From contig JABAKD010000026.1 in NCBI GenBank assembly GCA_012845835.1, positions 7,458,493 to 7,522,492 of the forward strand: a stretch of 64,000 nt of DNA, given 5' to 3'. Under the pieces are notes generated by a model. That model was not told the DNA's origin. It was given only the letters and a program-made list of their open reading frames with translations, and ran no database searches. How positions within the stretch are numbered: the first letter of the stretch is position 1; every line of letters starts with the position of its first letter. This stretch comes from Undaria pinnatifida. Taxonomy: Eukaryota > Sar > Phaeophyceae > Laminariales > Alariaceae. This document shows, piece after piece, positions 12,501 through 21,325 of the stretch. The translations under genes were made by a program, and so were the position numbers.

Positions 12501-15500
12501 AGCTCGACGGCGGTACGGCACCGTCGACAACACTGTCGGGGGGTACCTATTTTGGTTTCAGAAGATGCTCGTGTTCTGTTGCTAGCCTGTCCATAACGCA
12601 GCACAGATTGCCTCTGTCAAGAGCCCACGGGCTCCTACGCCGTCTGCGGACGATTCTCACGGCGTAGTACCGGCGGCGGGAACTAGCGCTTCAAGCGTGG
12701 TTTCCTCTAGCCAGGTAATTGTTTTTCGACGGCGAGAACGCGCGCTGCCAGCGACGTTCTCCTCGGCCATGGTCTGAGTTTGGCGACGGGAACCGCGCTT
12801 TCAGTGCCGTTTCCCTCAGCCGCGGCATAAACTTAGCAATGGGGGTACGCTCTCCAAACGCCGCCCACATCAACCATGGTACGGGAGCCTGCGCTTTGCG
12901 CGCTCCCCCCCCAGGCATGCGTCGCGCAACAATATAGCTGCGGCGACGGCGCGTCGCCTTTGTACGCGTATGTGTTCATCCCCCCCTCTCCCTGACCAGG
13001 CGGTGGCGGTCCGTTTGAGGTGTGGGACGGTCGACCCTCGAAACACTTTTTCTCACCACGAGGTGGCGGTCGATTTGAGGTGTGGGAAGGCCAACACTAA
13101 AACATCGAGATCGTTTGCGAGGCTCGATCCGGTGTTTGCTAGCGATAACAGCGGGCGCTCTGTCCTTCTTTTCCATCAAGGAGGAGTCGATAAGATTAAT
13201 TACCTAGTCTCCCTTCTCCAAGAGACATAACGGAAAAGAGCCTCCTCGGGTCAAAACATTATTGCCACTTCCCCGAGTCCCGCTCCTGAAGACGCCTACA
13301 GGGTCTACGGACCCTGCTTCGTCTTTTAACACGCTAACCCACGTGTTTCAGGCTACGTCTGCCCCAGTGGCACAGGAAGAAGATCTGACACTGCGCGACG
13401 GGCCAGTGGTGACTCCACGGCCTCCAGCCTGATCAGGTGGACGCTATTCCCGTAAATGTACGGAATAATCGCGCCTCTCGTCAAGCAGAAACAGCTCAGA
13501 GCCCCTGCCCCTTCGGGCGCAGTTAGAGCAGTTTTCTTGCGATTACACGCCAAAAAGCGAAGAGGCCACGACGCCAGAAACCGTGGATTTGAACTCGCGT
13601 CGTGCTCCCGAGGCCTGGTGTTCCTGAGGGGAACACTACAGGCCCAAAGAGCCGAGGACTGGTGTTCCCAGACGGGGACATTGCAGACCCAAATGCCCAA
13701 CGAGGCTACCGACGGGTTGGCACCGTCGGTGTTGGACTCTTTTTCGGGTGCAGCGAGGGCGGCTTCTTACGAGTTTCCGCCAGCGGGTGAGGAGGACCCG
13801 AGGCGAAAAACCCCAGGTTCGGACTCGCACCTTGCTCCCGAGGCCTGGTGCTCCCGCAAGGGGACATTACAGGCCCAAAGATCCGAGGACTGGTGTTCCC
13901 AGAAGGGGACATTGCAGACCCACAGATGTCCGACGAGGCTACCGACGGGTTGGCACCGTCGGTTTTTGCCATTTTTCGGGCGCAGTTAGAGCGTATTCTC
14001 GCGCTTTTCCGCCAACGAGCGAAGAAGGACCCGAGGCGATATACTACGGGTTTGGATTCGCGTCGTGCTCCCGAGGCCTGGTGTTCCTGGACGGGGACAT
14101 TGCAGGCCCAAATTCCAACACGGCTTTTGAGCCTTCTCTCAAATACTCCACAGACAAAGTGGTGTCGTTCTGGCAGCCCCCGTCCTATTTTCCACCGTGG
14201 TCCCCTTCGTCGTTTGTCGTGGACAACAAGCCATATTCTTGCGCGGAGCAGTACATGATGGCCGAAAAGACCAAGTTTTTGCAAGACCATCGAGCAGTGG
14301 AGCTTATCATGTCGTCGCCTCGTCCAAGCACACGCAAACGCATCGGTCGAGGCGTGCGCAACTTTGACTCCGCTGTTGGGGACAGGGAGAAGCAAAACGC
14401 CGTGTTATCTGGCACCTACGCCGAATTCACGCAGAATCCAGCCATAAAAAAATCACCTTGTGAGCTCTGACAACAAGCTTCTGGCTGAATTCAGTCCTCT
14501 GGACCCAGTGTGGGGCATTGGTCTCCGGGCGGATGGTCCCAGGGCCAACAACCCATGCCAGGGGAGAGGAAAAACTTGCTCGGTGAGGCACTTTCTGCCG
14601 TTCGCCAAGCTATTTGCGACAATGAGACCGGGTCGGCGCACCCGGCCTCCCCCAGCCGGTTCCGCACCTGCACTGCGAATGCAAGAACCAAGAATCTCGT
14701 CCGCGCCGCAACCGGGCCGTTAACAGCGGCCAGCGCTCGCAAAACTTCCCCTTCGGCGTTTCCGACCTATTTCTCGGGCGCGTTGGCCAATTAAAAGCCG
14801 TGGAGTTTGGAGATAGCTTCTGGCGTCGCCCCTGACTTTGCGCTTTCAGAACACGGCCCCTGTTTCGTCGAGGGTACTGTGACGCTGGACGACGTTTCGT
14901 TCGATATGAAAATCGCGTATATCAGTCGAGCAACGCTCGACTCGGAGAGGCACTGGACTCCTCTAGATTTGGGGACCGGCAGCATTGTTTGGGCTCCCAA
15001 ACACCTCCGAGGATACTGTGGAGAACAAAGTTCCGCATATCCTCCGGCCACAAGACACAGGAGAGCACTGACAAAGTGGGGACCCCCAATGCACGAGTCC
15101 AGCGGTAGCTTGAGTTCGTCACCGCGTTCGATTGCACACTCGAGTACCACAAAGGCAGCGCCAACGTCATCCCTGATTTTTCTGGCCCGTTTTCCAGAGC
15201 CTGCTACGGAGTACGACCGCAGTGGCTTGACAAACTTCAACCCCGTGGGGTTGACAAGCCCCAAACCCGTTGGAGAAAGCGGTATCTACCTCCTACGGAC
15301 CCGCGGGCTGCGCGCTCCCTTCTCGCCGATCCCAGGGGTCGGTTTGGGTGGACTCGCGCCCTCGCCGAAAACACTGCCTTGGGTGGGCTCGTGCCCCACA
15401 CCGAAAGCACTGATTTAGATGAACTCGAACCCCTCGCCGAAAGCACTGTCTTGGGTGGGCTCGTGCCCCGCACTGAACATGCTGCCTTGGGTGGGCTCCC

Positions 15501-18500
15501 TCTCACCTTTACTGCGTTTCACGATTTTCGCACACACGAGCCACGTATAAGGATTGACGGCCTTTCTGCTTCCCCGGGGAGATTCGTCGCGCGTGTTGCT
15601 GCCTCCGTCGCCACTACCGAAGGCTGTACCGGCCGCGGGTCGATTTCACCTGCCGTTGACACCGTTTTCGCTTCGGTTTTTGCCATACCCATCGAGGGCG
15701 GCACGGGCTCCGCAGAAGCTCTGGCTGCAGCGACGCTCATCGCACAGTCGACTTATCTATCCCGGAGTTCCTTACAGGAGACGGCCCCCGCCGCGACCAC
15801 CGGTTCGACTGTGTCCGTCTCCGCCATGCTTGGCACTCCAGCCCCTCCGTCGTCGACGACGCGCCGACGAACAACGACAACAACGGGTAATGCACCCCCG
15901 CTGTAGATTATGGATTCGGGCCCGGCGGGGCCCCTCGGCCATCTCCCAGACGAGGTACAACCCCGTCGCGAGTCCCACGGCCGCGGCCGACCCCGTCGAC
16001 CGCCGCGACCCTTGCTCTTGCCGACTCGCCGGTCCGCACGGTGCCACTACCGCCCGACTGCGACCTCGCAGAGCCTATATGGGAACTCCTCTCTTACGGC
16101 TCACGCCTTCTCCTGGTGACGCGCCGACTACATATACAAGGTCGGACGCCCTCGGCAACGCTGCTGAATTGCGGTTCGCTGATTCCGTCGCGCGTTATTC
16201 ACATGACGATTGGAAGCGAGAGCAGCACGCTGAGCCGACGTGCCACGCCATGATGCGTTACGTTTCTACCGGCCGACCATCGGTCCTGCCGCCCGACGTT
16301 TTAGCGTGCTGCCTCTCGCACAAGCGTCCCTCTCTCTCAGACATCCAGGAGCTGGTGGGTAAGGGTCGATTACATACAACCGACGACGACACCGTCCTAC
16401 TCGTCCGTAACCCGACACTCCCGCCAACAAGCTCTGACAAACCGAACTCTGTGGGGCGAGTTGCTTGCTTGCTAAATCACGAGCCAGTTCGCATCTACGT
16501 TCCCCTGCTCATGCGCCCTTGGATCATGCAAGCTTGTCACTCGACGGCCTCTTGTCACCTTGGCACCACGCGCACGTTGCGCATGCTGGATCGTTTTTAT
16601 TGGTGGATTGGCATAAGTGTGTGCACCCGGTGGTGGCTTCGCCACTGCTTGAAGTGCCAAGCGTGGAAAACCCCACGGCTGACTGTCCGCTGGCCCATCA
16701 TCACAATGCCTCTGCCGGAAGGTCCTGGTATCACCGTCAGCGTTGACTACTTCGGCCCCCTTCCGGTCACACCGCGAGGCAACACCTACATCCTGCTGTT
16801 CACCGATCGCTTCAGTCGTCGGGCCGACATGTTCCCGTCAGTGCCGCTGAGTTCACCACGGAGGCTACAGCCAACATCCTGGTGAACCGATACATCCCCT
16901 TGTGGGGGTGCCCGTGCACCATACTCTCGGACAACGGACTGCAGTTCTGCTCCAAGCTTTCACAAGCTGTGTATCAGCTGTTGGGTGTACACAAGCTTGC
17001 TACAAGCTCCTATCATCTCAACTGTAACGGGGGCGTTGAGCGGGTAAACAACACTGTGGCACAAATGCTGGCTATGGTCGTCAACAAGCGACAAGACGAT
17101 TGGGACTTGCATCTGCCCCACGTAGAATTCGCTTACAACAACTCCGTCAGCGCAGCGACGGGTCCGGCGCCCAACGAGGTCCACATGGGCAGACTCCCAC
17201 GGCTCCCCCTGACGGTTTTCGACCGCACAGGTGTCGTGGGACACCAGAGTCTGGCCCGTGACCACCTGGCCTATTGCGACTAGGCCACCGACCGACAAAA
17301 CCGCGCGAACGACATTGTCCACGCACACCACGCCCTCACTGTTTCCCGTGTTAACCGCAGAAACTCCGCCCTCGCCGACGCGCTGCGTCCAGCACCAAAC
17401 TTCACTGTGGGTGGTTGGGCATGGGTATGCAATTCTGCCTCTACCATCCGCCAGGGTGTGAAGGCGAACACCGATACCAAGGTACTCAAGGCCAAACTCG
17501 CGCTTAACTGGACGGGCCCGTACAAGGTCCTGGCCGTCGGTCCCTGCTCCGCCGCCGAGATCCCGGACGGCTCGCCGCTCGGGAGCAACCTCCTTTATTT
17601 GGATCTCCCTTCCGACCTGCTTGGTTCGGACGCTCGTCGGCGTGCGGCCATCGAGCGCTGCAAACCCTGTGCCAACCCCCACGACAGCGGGGACATGCCC
17701 AAATACCTACCGGCGGGGCTGACACAGTATGTGCTCAACAAATTTTCCAAGAAGTCCCCGCCGTACCACGTCACTCAAGACGACGTTTCGACTCCCCTCC
17801 AACGGCTGGAGGTGGAGAAGATCACTGGTCATCAGTCGGTACGGGGGCGAGGTGGCGTCATCGCGGTGCTATACAAGACGCATTGGGCGGGACTCTCCGA
17901 ACCTTCCTGGGAGCGGGAAATGGACCTTCACCTCTCCCGCTCCCACATCTTGCGTTATTGGGCCGGAACCCCGGACCAGCACCGCCAAACCAACCGCCTC
18001 TACCACCGAATGCGGATCGGGGCGGCACAGCGTGAGCTCTCCCGCAACAACGGGGAACGTTTCCTAGCGCCGGGCTACGCCTGTGTTCCCCGCGCCGATT
18101 GACTCCGTCGCTACCACGACACAGTACTCCCTAAGGGAGCCCACTTTTGGTACAAGGGAGACGATGGGCTATGGTGGCTTGAAAAAATCAGCGCGAGCAC
18201 TACCGAGGACAAAGTATACCTGGTCCGATTTCCGGACGACCCGGGACCGATTAAACTTCCTCTTCCCCCGGCGCGCTACACGACTTCGGCGGGAGCCGTA
18301 CGAGGTTCTTGGTGCTTGCAAGTTCACATCGCCAGCGCGTTTCCTCGAGGAATCCAACGTAACGTAGACGAACCTCGAGGCGCGGCCGTGGCTACTTGAC
18401 TTTCACGCCGCCACCGCTCCTCGATAGTTCTTCATTTTTTGGAGTTATGAGTTTTGAGTCTTTGTCTTTGGGTTGTTCGTAGTGTCCTGAGAGTCTTCGT

Positions 18501-20897
18501 CGGGTTTTGGGGCGGTTTTTGCATTCTTTTTTCTCTCTGTCCTGCCGAACCCCCTGCTCAGTGCCGGGTCAGGGTTCGGGTAAAACGCCGCTATCTGAGG
18601 CGCAGGGCTGTCGCTTTTACGTCATTGTTCAATTTCGCCCTGCCGACGCCCTCCTCAGCCCAGAGCCGGGGGGCGACCAGGGTACCCTGTTCGCGCGTAA
18701 CGTGGTACAGAGCTATGTACGGGTCTGTGTGTCATCTTATATCTTCTGTGTGTTGTATTTGTTCTACTTTTTTTTTTCGTCTAAAAACTTTCCCCCCTAG
18801 CGGGGCTGTAGGTGTTGCCACCTTCCATCCCGGGTATTTGTCGTTTCCTCGTCTAACCCCCCGCCTTGCCGATGGCCCACGGGAGGTTTTTCGCATGACT
18901 TCTCCCTTGTGTTAGCACCTGTGTTCCCCTTCACAACGACGAGGGATCGCCTCGCCATAGTACCTTTATCTGTGGTCGGTTTGCCGTAGAGCCTTTCCTG
19001 CCCCCTCCCGCCACACCGGCGACATGCGGCAGGTTCTAGAGCCTTTTCTGCCCCCCCCCACCACACCGGCGGCACGCGGCAGGTTTTTGATGGGTGACTT
19101 TTGCCTTGTTGTAGGGTCTGCGTTTCTTTCAACTGCTTGTCTTCGCGTGTTCTTGGCTCCAGAGCCAAACGGTTAGAGGTGTGGGAGTGGGTTTTGAGGA
19201 GCCGCATCTTCGACTCATGGTCTAGTTCGTAGAACCGGAGTTTCCCCGAATCTCCCATATTTCTGCATATGCGACTCATCAGGGTGGGCTCGTGTTAAGA
19301 TACGGCCTCGAAAGGCCTGTAATTATCCGAATTTGATATCATTTGGATGGGTTTCGTATGATAAGGTTGGCGTTTTATTTTCGGGAAAGTTAGGAAAATA
19401 GATCGGAGGCACGCGCCTCCGATCTCAGAAGCTATCCCGGGCTCTGGTGGAAACGAATAAAGCTACATCTCTACGAAGGAAACGAAAGCAAGTACTCTCC
19501 GAGGACCTGCTCAATTGGCAGACCTGCAGGGGGCACTCTGTGTCCCCACCTTTAATTTAACAGTAGCGCATGCAAGTATCTTTTGTGTTACGGTATCGTC
19601 CCGGAAACCTAGCAAGGCTTAGGGATGTTCTCGAAGGATACACAAGTTCATTCGAGTGCACAATGTTGGACCTGCCTCGCAGTAGTAGCGAGACCTGCAC
19701 GGAATTAGTTACCTGTGTCTTGTATCAGATATCTTACTATTATATACCTGGTACCTGGTATGCTACACGCGTGCTGCACGCACGGTACATTGCAGCTGAG
19801 ACACCCTCCCCCGATCCCAGGCATCCGGGCTGTTTCGTAATTTGCTGATGCTGTAATCAACTCCCTTTTTTTCGGCGTGTTTTCTTTCCGGAGTCCCAAA
19901 CGGATCAGTGGACGAGATCTCCAAAACGCACGCAGCGTGCACCTGGTAATAGTCGTATTATACTTCTGCATGTTCTCTTTGTAATAGACGGGTGATAGTA
20001 CTACTACGTAATACCGCACCTTATGTTGTGACGCTATTAATTGTCGCTACACGGAGTACACGACACACCAACAATAAAAATCAGGGTAAACGAAAAGGCT
20101 AGAGGCTGAGTTTTACTTGGAAGTACTTTTTTTTGGAGCCGTTATACTGAACTTAGTGGAAAGCGAGCCCTTTCTCTTAAATAAATTGCCCAGCTTTGGC
20201 CAGCATGCCTGTTTCTCATCTGTATATAAACCCAACCAAGGCGTTACTATTGTACTGGGGTCAGTGTAGGGCGAACCATTTATCAAATGATAAACCCAGC
20301 CCGAGCCAGCATTCCTGCTTCTTCTTACTGAATGAATACAGTTAGTCAGATGTCCTGTACTATTGTATACCCTGGTACCTGTCTGTGTGGGGGTCTCAAA
20401 AAGGAAATTTACGGGCCGGCATGAACGAGCGCAAGATATTCGCACAGCGCATACCCAATGTGCATCCAACCCCTTTTAACACTGCAGTCCCGACATGGGC
20501 ACAAATTACTCGGAATTAGACAAGGACAATCTTAAGAGTTGGAAAAGTTAAATTAAGACTCAAATCAACTCGCACGATCTTTTTCTTTGTACGCAAACAA
20601 CGCAACATCATACACACATACCTTGGCGAAGGGAACGCCTTTTTCGTCGTTGCCAACAATCACACTCCCCCCATTGCACAGCTCCTTGAACAGGACCCCC
20701 GCCTCCTCCACGGACAAGACACCGTCGCCGCCAGCCGCCGCTGCCGCCGCAAAATCACCCTCCGTTGCTAGCTGCGTTCCATCGAGACACAGCTCGTGAA
20801 GGCGGGTGCGGAACTCGTCGAGACCACGTTGACCGCGAGCGCGTATCGCCTTGTGGAGGCGATCGAGGATGCGTGAGGCCCGATAAGACAGCCCCAT
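508..20897 (-). CDS. Multi-module calcyphosin-like EF-hand protein, partial
   Basis: Six exons were recognised on the minus strand: A 20897-20622, B 10526-10364, C 8815-8551, D 6737-6466, E 5068-4744, F 1346-508. Phases agree at B-C, C-D, D-E and E-F (0, 1, 0, 1). A ends in phase 0 while B needs phase 2, so a short exon or another boundary is missing there. The pattern is that of calcyphosin: an ARGxRG-type helix in A, D and late F, EF-hand pairs, an 'HPDV' segment in C and E, then a closing hand. A+B+C form module 1, D+E+early F module 2, and late F opens module 3, which continues past the left edge after a donor at 507. Exon B has the canonical loop DQDRDGLLSYNE; the loops in D and E are degenerate and may not bind calcium. 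F contains a roughly 150-residue polar linker with about three weak internal repeats. The family suggests a calcium-sensor or axonemal role, which is inference. The start at 20897 is the first in-frame ATG. Confidence 0.72.
1347..4743. other. Intron E-F of the EF-hand gene
   Basis: This holds an inverted copy of the D3 repeat tail (about 1444-1520) and two similar stretches near 1384-1435 and 1720-1762. A recurring CCCATGGCCTGGGT-like motif appears near 2226, 3963 and 4600, and the 9-bp minisatellite lies at 4134-4503. No convincing coding exon was seen. Several 60-140 codon ORFs are without family resemblance. Confidence 0.5.
4134..4503. repeat. 9-bp minisatellite, unit ACACATGCT
   Basis: About 41 head-to-tail copies of ACACATGCT, with variants ACACATGCG and ACTCATGCT arranged in blocks. 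Because the unit is a multiple of three, long ORFs open on both strands (MLH/MRH on plus, CSM/CRM on minus); these are artefacts of the repeat. It lies inside the E-F intron of the EF-hand gene. Confidence 0.95.
5503..6440. repeat. (CCCAA)n / (TTGGG)n satellite filling an intron
   Basis: About 940 bp of tandem CCCAA on the plus strand with interspersed CCCGA, CCAAA, CCGAA and CGCAA variants. It opens long ORFs in several frames (PTQPN-type on plus, GLGWV-type on minus) that are not genes. It occupies most of intron D-E (5069-6465) and ends about 25 bases from the 5' splice site at 6466. The host gene is read on the minus strand, so the pre-mRNA would carry (GGGUU)n. Confidence 0.97.
7108..7358 (+). 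repeat. Dispersed element R1, copy 1
   Basis: About 250 bp matching, in opposite orientation, the segment at 9814-10062. Shared blocks include GAGACTGATTC, TTTCATGGCTGCTCG, GGCAAGGGGCACCGTATTT and GAGCTGGTTTCAAAACC. No terminal inverted repeats or coding capacity were clear. It is probably a short non-autonomous element. Confidence 0.6.
8372..8475 (-). repeat. Dispersed element R2, copy 1
   Basis: Reverse complement of a module also seen at 24352-24492 and 27690-27832: a GAGCTCCTA-like start, a CAT/CAC trinucleotide run, then CCCGAAGCATGACTTCGAAG. It overlaps the region just beyond the exon C donor of the EF-hand gene. Confidence 0.55.
9658..10189 (+). mobile_element. Degenerate LTR of a related retrotransposon
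   Basis: This starts TGCCAAGGTACGGCC and shares GAAAGGCCTGTAATTATC, AGGTTGGCGTTTT and the end block CAGACCTGCAGG with the LTRs at 10791 and 19293. It ends in CAACA and is followed by TGGCGTCGTCGGCAGGAC, a primer-binding-site-like stretch. It is older and more diverged than those LTRs and is interrupted by R1. No internal region follows; the next sequence is exon B of the EF-hand gene. Confidence 0.6.
9814..10062 (-). repeat. Dispersed element R1, copy 2, nested in an old LTR
   Basis: Inverted relative to 7108-7358. It sits inside the degenerate LTR at 9658-10189 and accounts for that LTR being about 260 bp longer than its 270-bp relatives, so it was inserted after the LTR. Confidence 0.6.
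10791..11060 (+). repeat. 5' LTR of the gypsy element
   Basis: 270 bp, starting TGTTAACATACGG; the final CA has mutated to AA. It contains a hairpin at 10897-10922 (11-base arms AGATCGGAGGC and its complement, 4-base loop) and an AATAAA at 10953-10958 that could serve as the element's polyadenylation signal. Confidence 0.9.
11063..11080 (+). other. Primer-binding-site-like sequence
   Basis: Two bases after the 5' LTR lies TGGCGTCGACAGCAGAAA. TGG at this position is expected for a site pairing with the CCA end of a tRNA. Related TGGCGTCGTCG-type sites follow the LTR at 10189, the TRIM LTR at 49573 and the LTR fragment at 57921-58004, so these elements probably share a primer tRNA, which I cannot identify. 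Confidence 0.6.
11106..11611. repeat. Long inverted duplication of leader and gag start
   Basis: Arms 11106-11348 and 11368-11611 (about 243 bp each) are near-perfect reverse complements around a 19-nt loop. The loop holds two copies of TGTGGCGTC, the start of the PBS region. The right arm is in the sense of gag, so the left arm looks like an inverted copy inserted between PBS and gag. Confidence 0.88.
11388..12228 (+). pseudogene. Retrotransposon gag with CCHC zinc knuckle, frameshifted
   Basis: The first frame (11388-12086) has a gag-like N-terminal part followed by a basic, GR-rich linker. After a shift near 12000 a second frame (12007-12228) carries the zinc knuckle CLNCHEDNHSIKHC (C-x2-C-x4-H-x4-C) at about 12112-12153 and ends in an acidic tail at a stop. 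Gag forms the particle and binds the element RNA. The first codons lie within the inverted duplication, so the true start is uncertain. Confidence 0.72.
12229..13559 (+). other. Repeat-bearing spacer between gag and NADAR
   Basis: No intact frame. Three diverged tandem units of about 60 bp (12668-12850) and two units with GGTGGCGGTC..TTTGAGGTGTGGGA (13009-13095) are visible. A DSST string near 12500 could be the remnant of an aspartic protease active site (D-[ST]-G), but that is weak. No RT motifs were seen in any plus frame. Confidence 0.45.
13560..14110 (+). repeat. Tandem repeat of about 235 bp inside the retrotransposon
   Basis: About 2.5 copies. Each has CCGAGGCCTGGTGTTCC, GGGGACATTGCAGACCCA and GAGGCTACCGACGGGTTGG in the same order. 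In the NADAR reading frame the units encode repeats of a 'GDIADP..EATDGLAPSV' type, so the repeat may have been translated as a linker N-terminal to NADAR. Confidence 0.8.
14111..14625 (+). pseudogene. NADAR (YbiA-like) domain inside the retrotransposon
   Basis: Three frames together give a complete NADAR domain. The first frame, to about 14447, carries the N-terminal 'PPWSPSSFVVD' segment, 'YSCAEQYMMAEK' with the family's conserved E and K, 'PSTRKRIGRGVRNFD' and 'GTYAEFTQNP'. After a shift at a run of seven A (about 14440-14448) comes 'LLAEFSPLDPVWGIGL'. After a second shift near 14562 comes 'KNLLGEALSAVRQAI'. NADAR proteins act on ADP-ribose-type linkages or related N-glycosides; which applies here is unknown. 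A glycine stands in 'SAVGDREKQ' where the family often has tryptophan. The domain lies directly before RNase H, so it was probably part of the pol polyprotein. Confidence 0.85.
14815..15215 (+). pseudogene. RNase H domain of the retrotransposon, broken
   Basis: One frame reads 'KIAYISRATLDSERHW' and 'IVWAPKHLRGY', the characteristic gypsy RNase H stretch. A second frame reads 'NARVQR', a TAG stop where tryptophan is expected, then 'LEFVTAFDCTLEYHKGSANV'. Frameshifts and the stop make it inactive. It would degrade the RNA of RNA-DNA hybrids during reverse transcription. Confidence 0.75.
15216..16160 (+). other. Linker region of pol with short repeats
   Basis: Between RNase H and integrase. 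Four imperfect units of the type GGTGGGCTCGTGCCCC-ACCGAAAGCACTG lie at about 15345-15500 and encode 'LGGLVPRTES'-like repeats. The rest is Ser/Thr/Ala/Pro-rich in the open frames. No family was recognised. Confidence 0.5.
16161..17283 (+). pseudogene. Retrotransposon integrase (H2C2 and DD35E)
   Basis: The zinc-binding region at about 16530-16670 shows 'HSTASCH' and 'CLKCQ'. The catalytic core shows D in 'VDYFGPLP' (codon 16745), D in 'LSDNGLQF' (16930) and E in 'GGVERVNN' (17038); the last two are 35 residues apart, as in the retroviral integrase superfamily. A one-base shift near 16840 separates the first Asp from the other two. A TAG at 17281 interrupts the frame, which otherwise continues into the GPY/F and chromodomain part. 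Confidence 0.85.
17284..18102 (+). pseudogene. Integrase C-terminus: GPY/F module and chromodomain
   Basis: Same frame as the integrase core after the TAG at 17281. 'NWTGPYKVLAVGP' is the GPY/F module typical of gypsy integrases. 'LEVEKITGHQ..' through 'HILRYWAG' (about 17800-17970) is a chromodomain, with the aromatic residues 'YKTHWAGLSEPSWE'. Chromodomains steer integration to marked chromatin and define chromoviruses. A TGA at 18100-18102 ends the frame, but the same frame continues. Confidence 0.82.
18103..18399 (+). pseudogene. C-terminal extension after the TGA
   Basis: The frame stays open for 98 codons after the TGA at 18100, to a TGA at 18397. It encodes 'KGAHFWYKGDDGLWWLEK' and 'VYLVRFPDDPGPIKLPL', a compact, aromatic-rich stretch that could be a Tudor-like or other small beta-barrel chromatin reader. 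That resemblance is an impression only. The conserved-looking sequence suggests the TGA is a mutation, such as CGA to TGA, rather than the original end. Confidence 0.5.
18400..19292 (+). other. Non-coding 3' region of the gypsy element
   Basis: T-rich stretches and a direct repeat of about 46 bp around 19000-19090 (blocks CCACACCGGCG and GCGGCAGGTT twice). The purine-rich AGGGTGGGCTCG immediately before the 3' LTR is the only polypurine-tract candidate. Confidence 0.5.
19293..19562 (+). repeat. 3' LTR of the gypsy element
   Basis: 270 bp with intact TGTTAA..TTAACA ends and the same hairpin (19400-19425). It differs from the 5' LTR at roughly a dozen positions, so the insertion is not recent. 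It is followed by GTAG, the target duplication. Confidence 0.92.
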
Positions 20898-21325
20898 GTC
20901 TGCTGTGGTATGACCCTACGAGTCGTAGCGGAGAGGGGTCCTTAGGGTTAGTTACGTGTTCACTGTTGTGCTTGCTTCCATGGGTCGGATATTATTCAAG
21001 TAAGAAGATATGCTCCCGAAAACTCGGTCGGGACGAATTTTTGATCCTATTACTCGTAATTATATGAAAGTTAAAGTTTGGCTTTGTGCGAAGCTGTTTG
21101 TCTTTGGTTGTCCGTGTCCCGCCGCCGTTTTTTTTTTTTTTTCAAGACCAAAGATACTTTTGACGGTTTCATCGAAATCCCGCCGCATTTTTCATTTTTT
21201 CTGCTCGCGACGATTCCCACAAGTCATCTGCTGTAGCAAGAGTCGCGCTCACGACGGTGGAACACGCAGCGATCAAGATCAAGGCTACGTAGGGTACAGA
21301 GGGCCTCGGATAAGAAAGAAGAAGG
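20898..21325. promoter_or_regulatory. Divergent intergenic region between two genes
   Basis: 428 bp separate the minus-strand start at 20897 and the plus-strand ATG at 21326. A run of about 14 T starts near 21129. No TATA box at a convincing distance was seen. The arrangement suggests a shared bidirectional promoter. Confidence 0.4.

Larger units (their letters stand above)
10791..19562 (+). mobile_element. Decayed Ty3/gypsy chromovirus with NADAR domain
   Basis: An 8772-bp LTR element in the A-B intron of the EF-hand gene, in the opposite orientation to that gene. Two 270-bp LTRs (about 95% identical by eye) have TGTTAA..TTAACA ends, and the element is flanked by the 4-bp duplication GTAG (10787-10790 and 19563-19566). 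Order on plus: LTR, PBS-like site, inverted duplication, gag with zinc knuckle, repeat-rich spacer, NADAR, RNase H, integrase, chromodomain, C-terminal domain, non-coding 3' region, LTR. Frameshifts and stops occur throughout, and no reverse transcriptase was recognised, so this copy is not autonomous. Confidence 0.88.
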
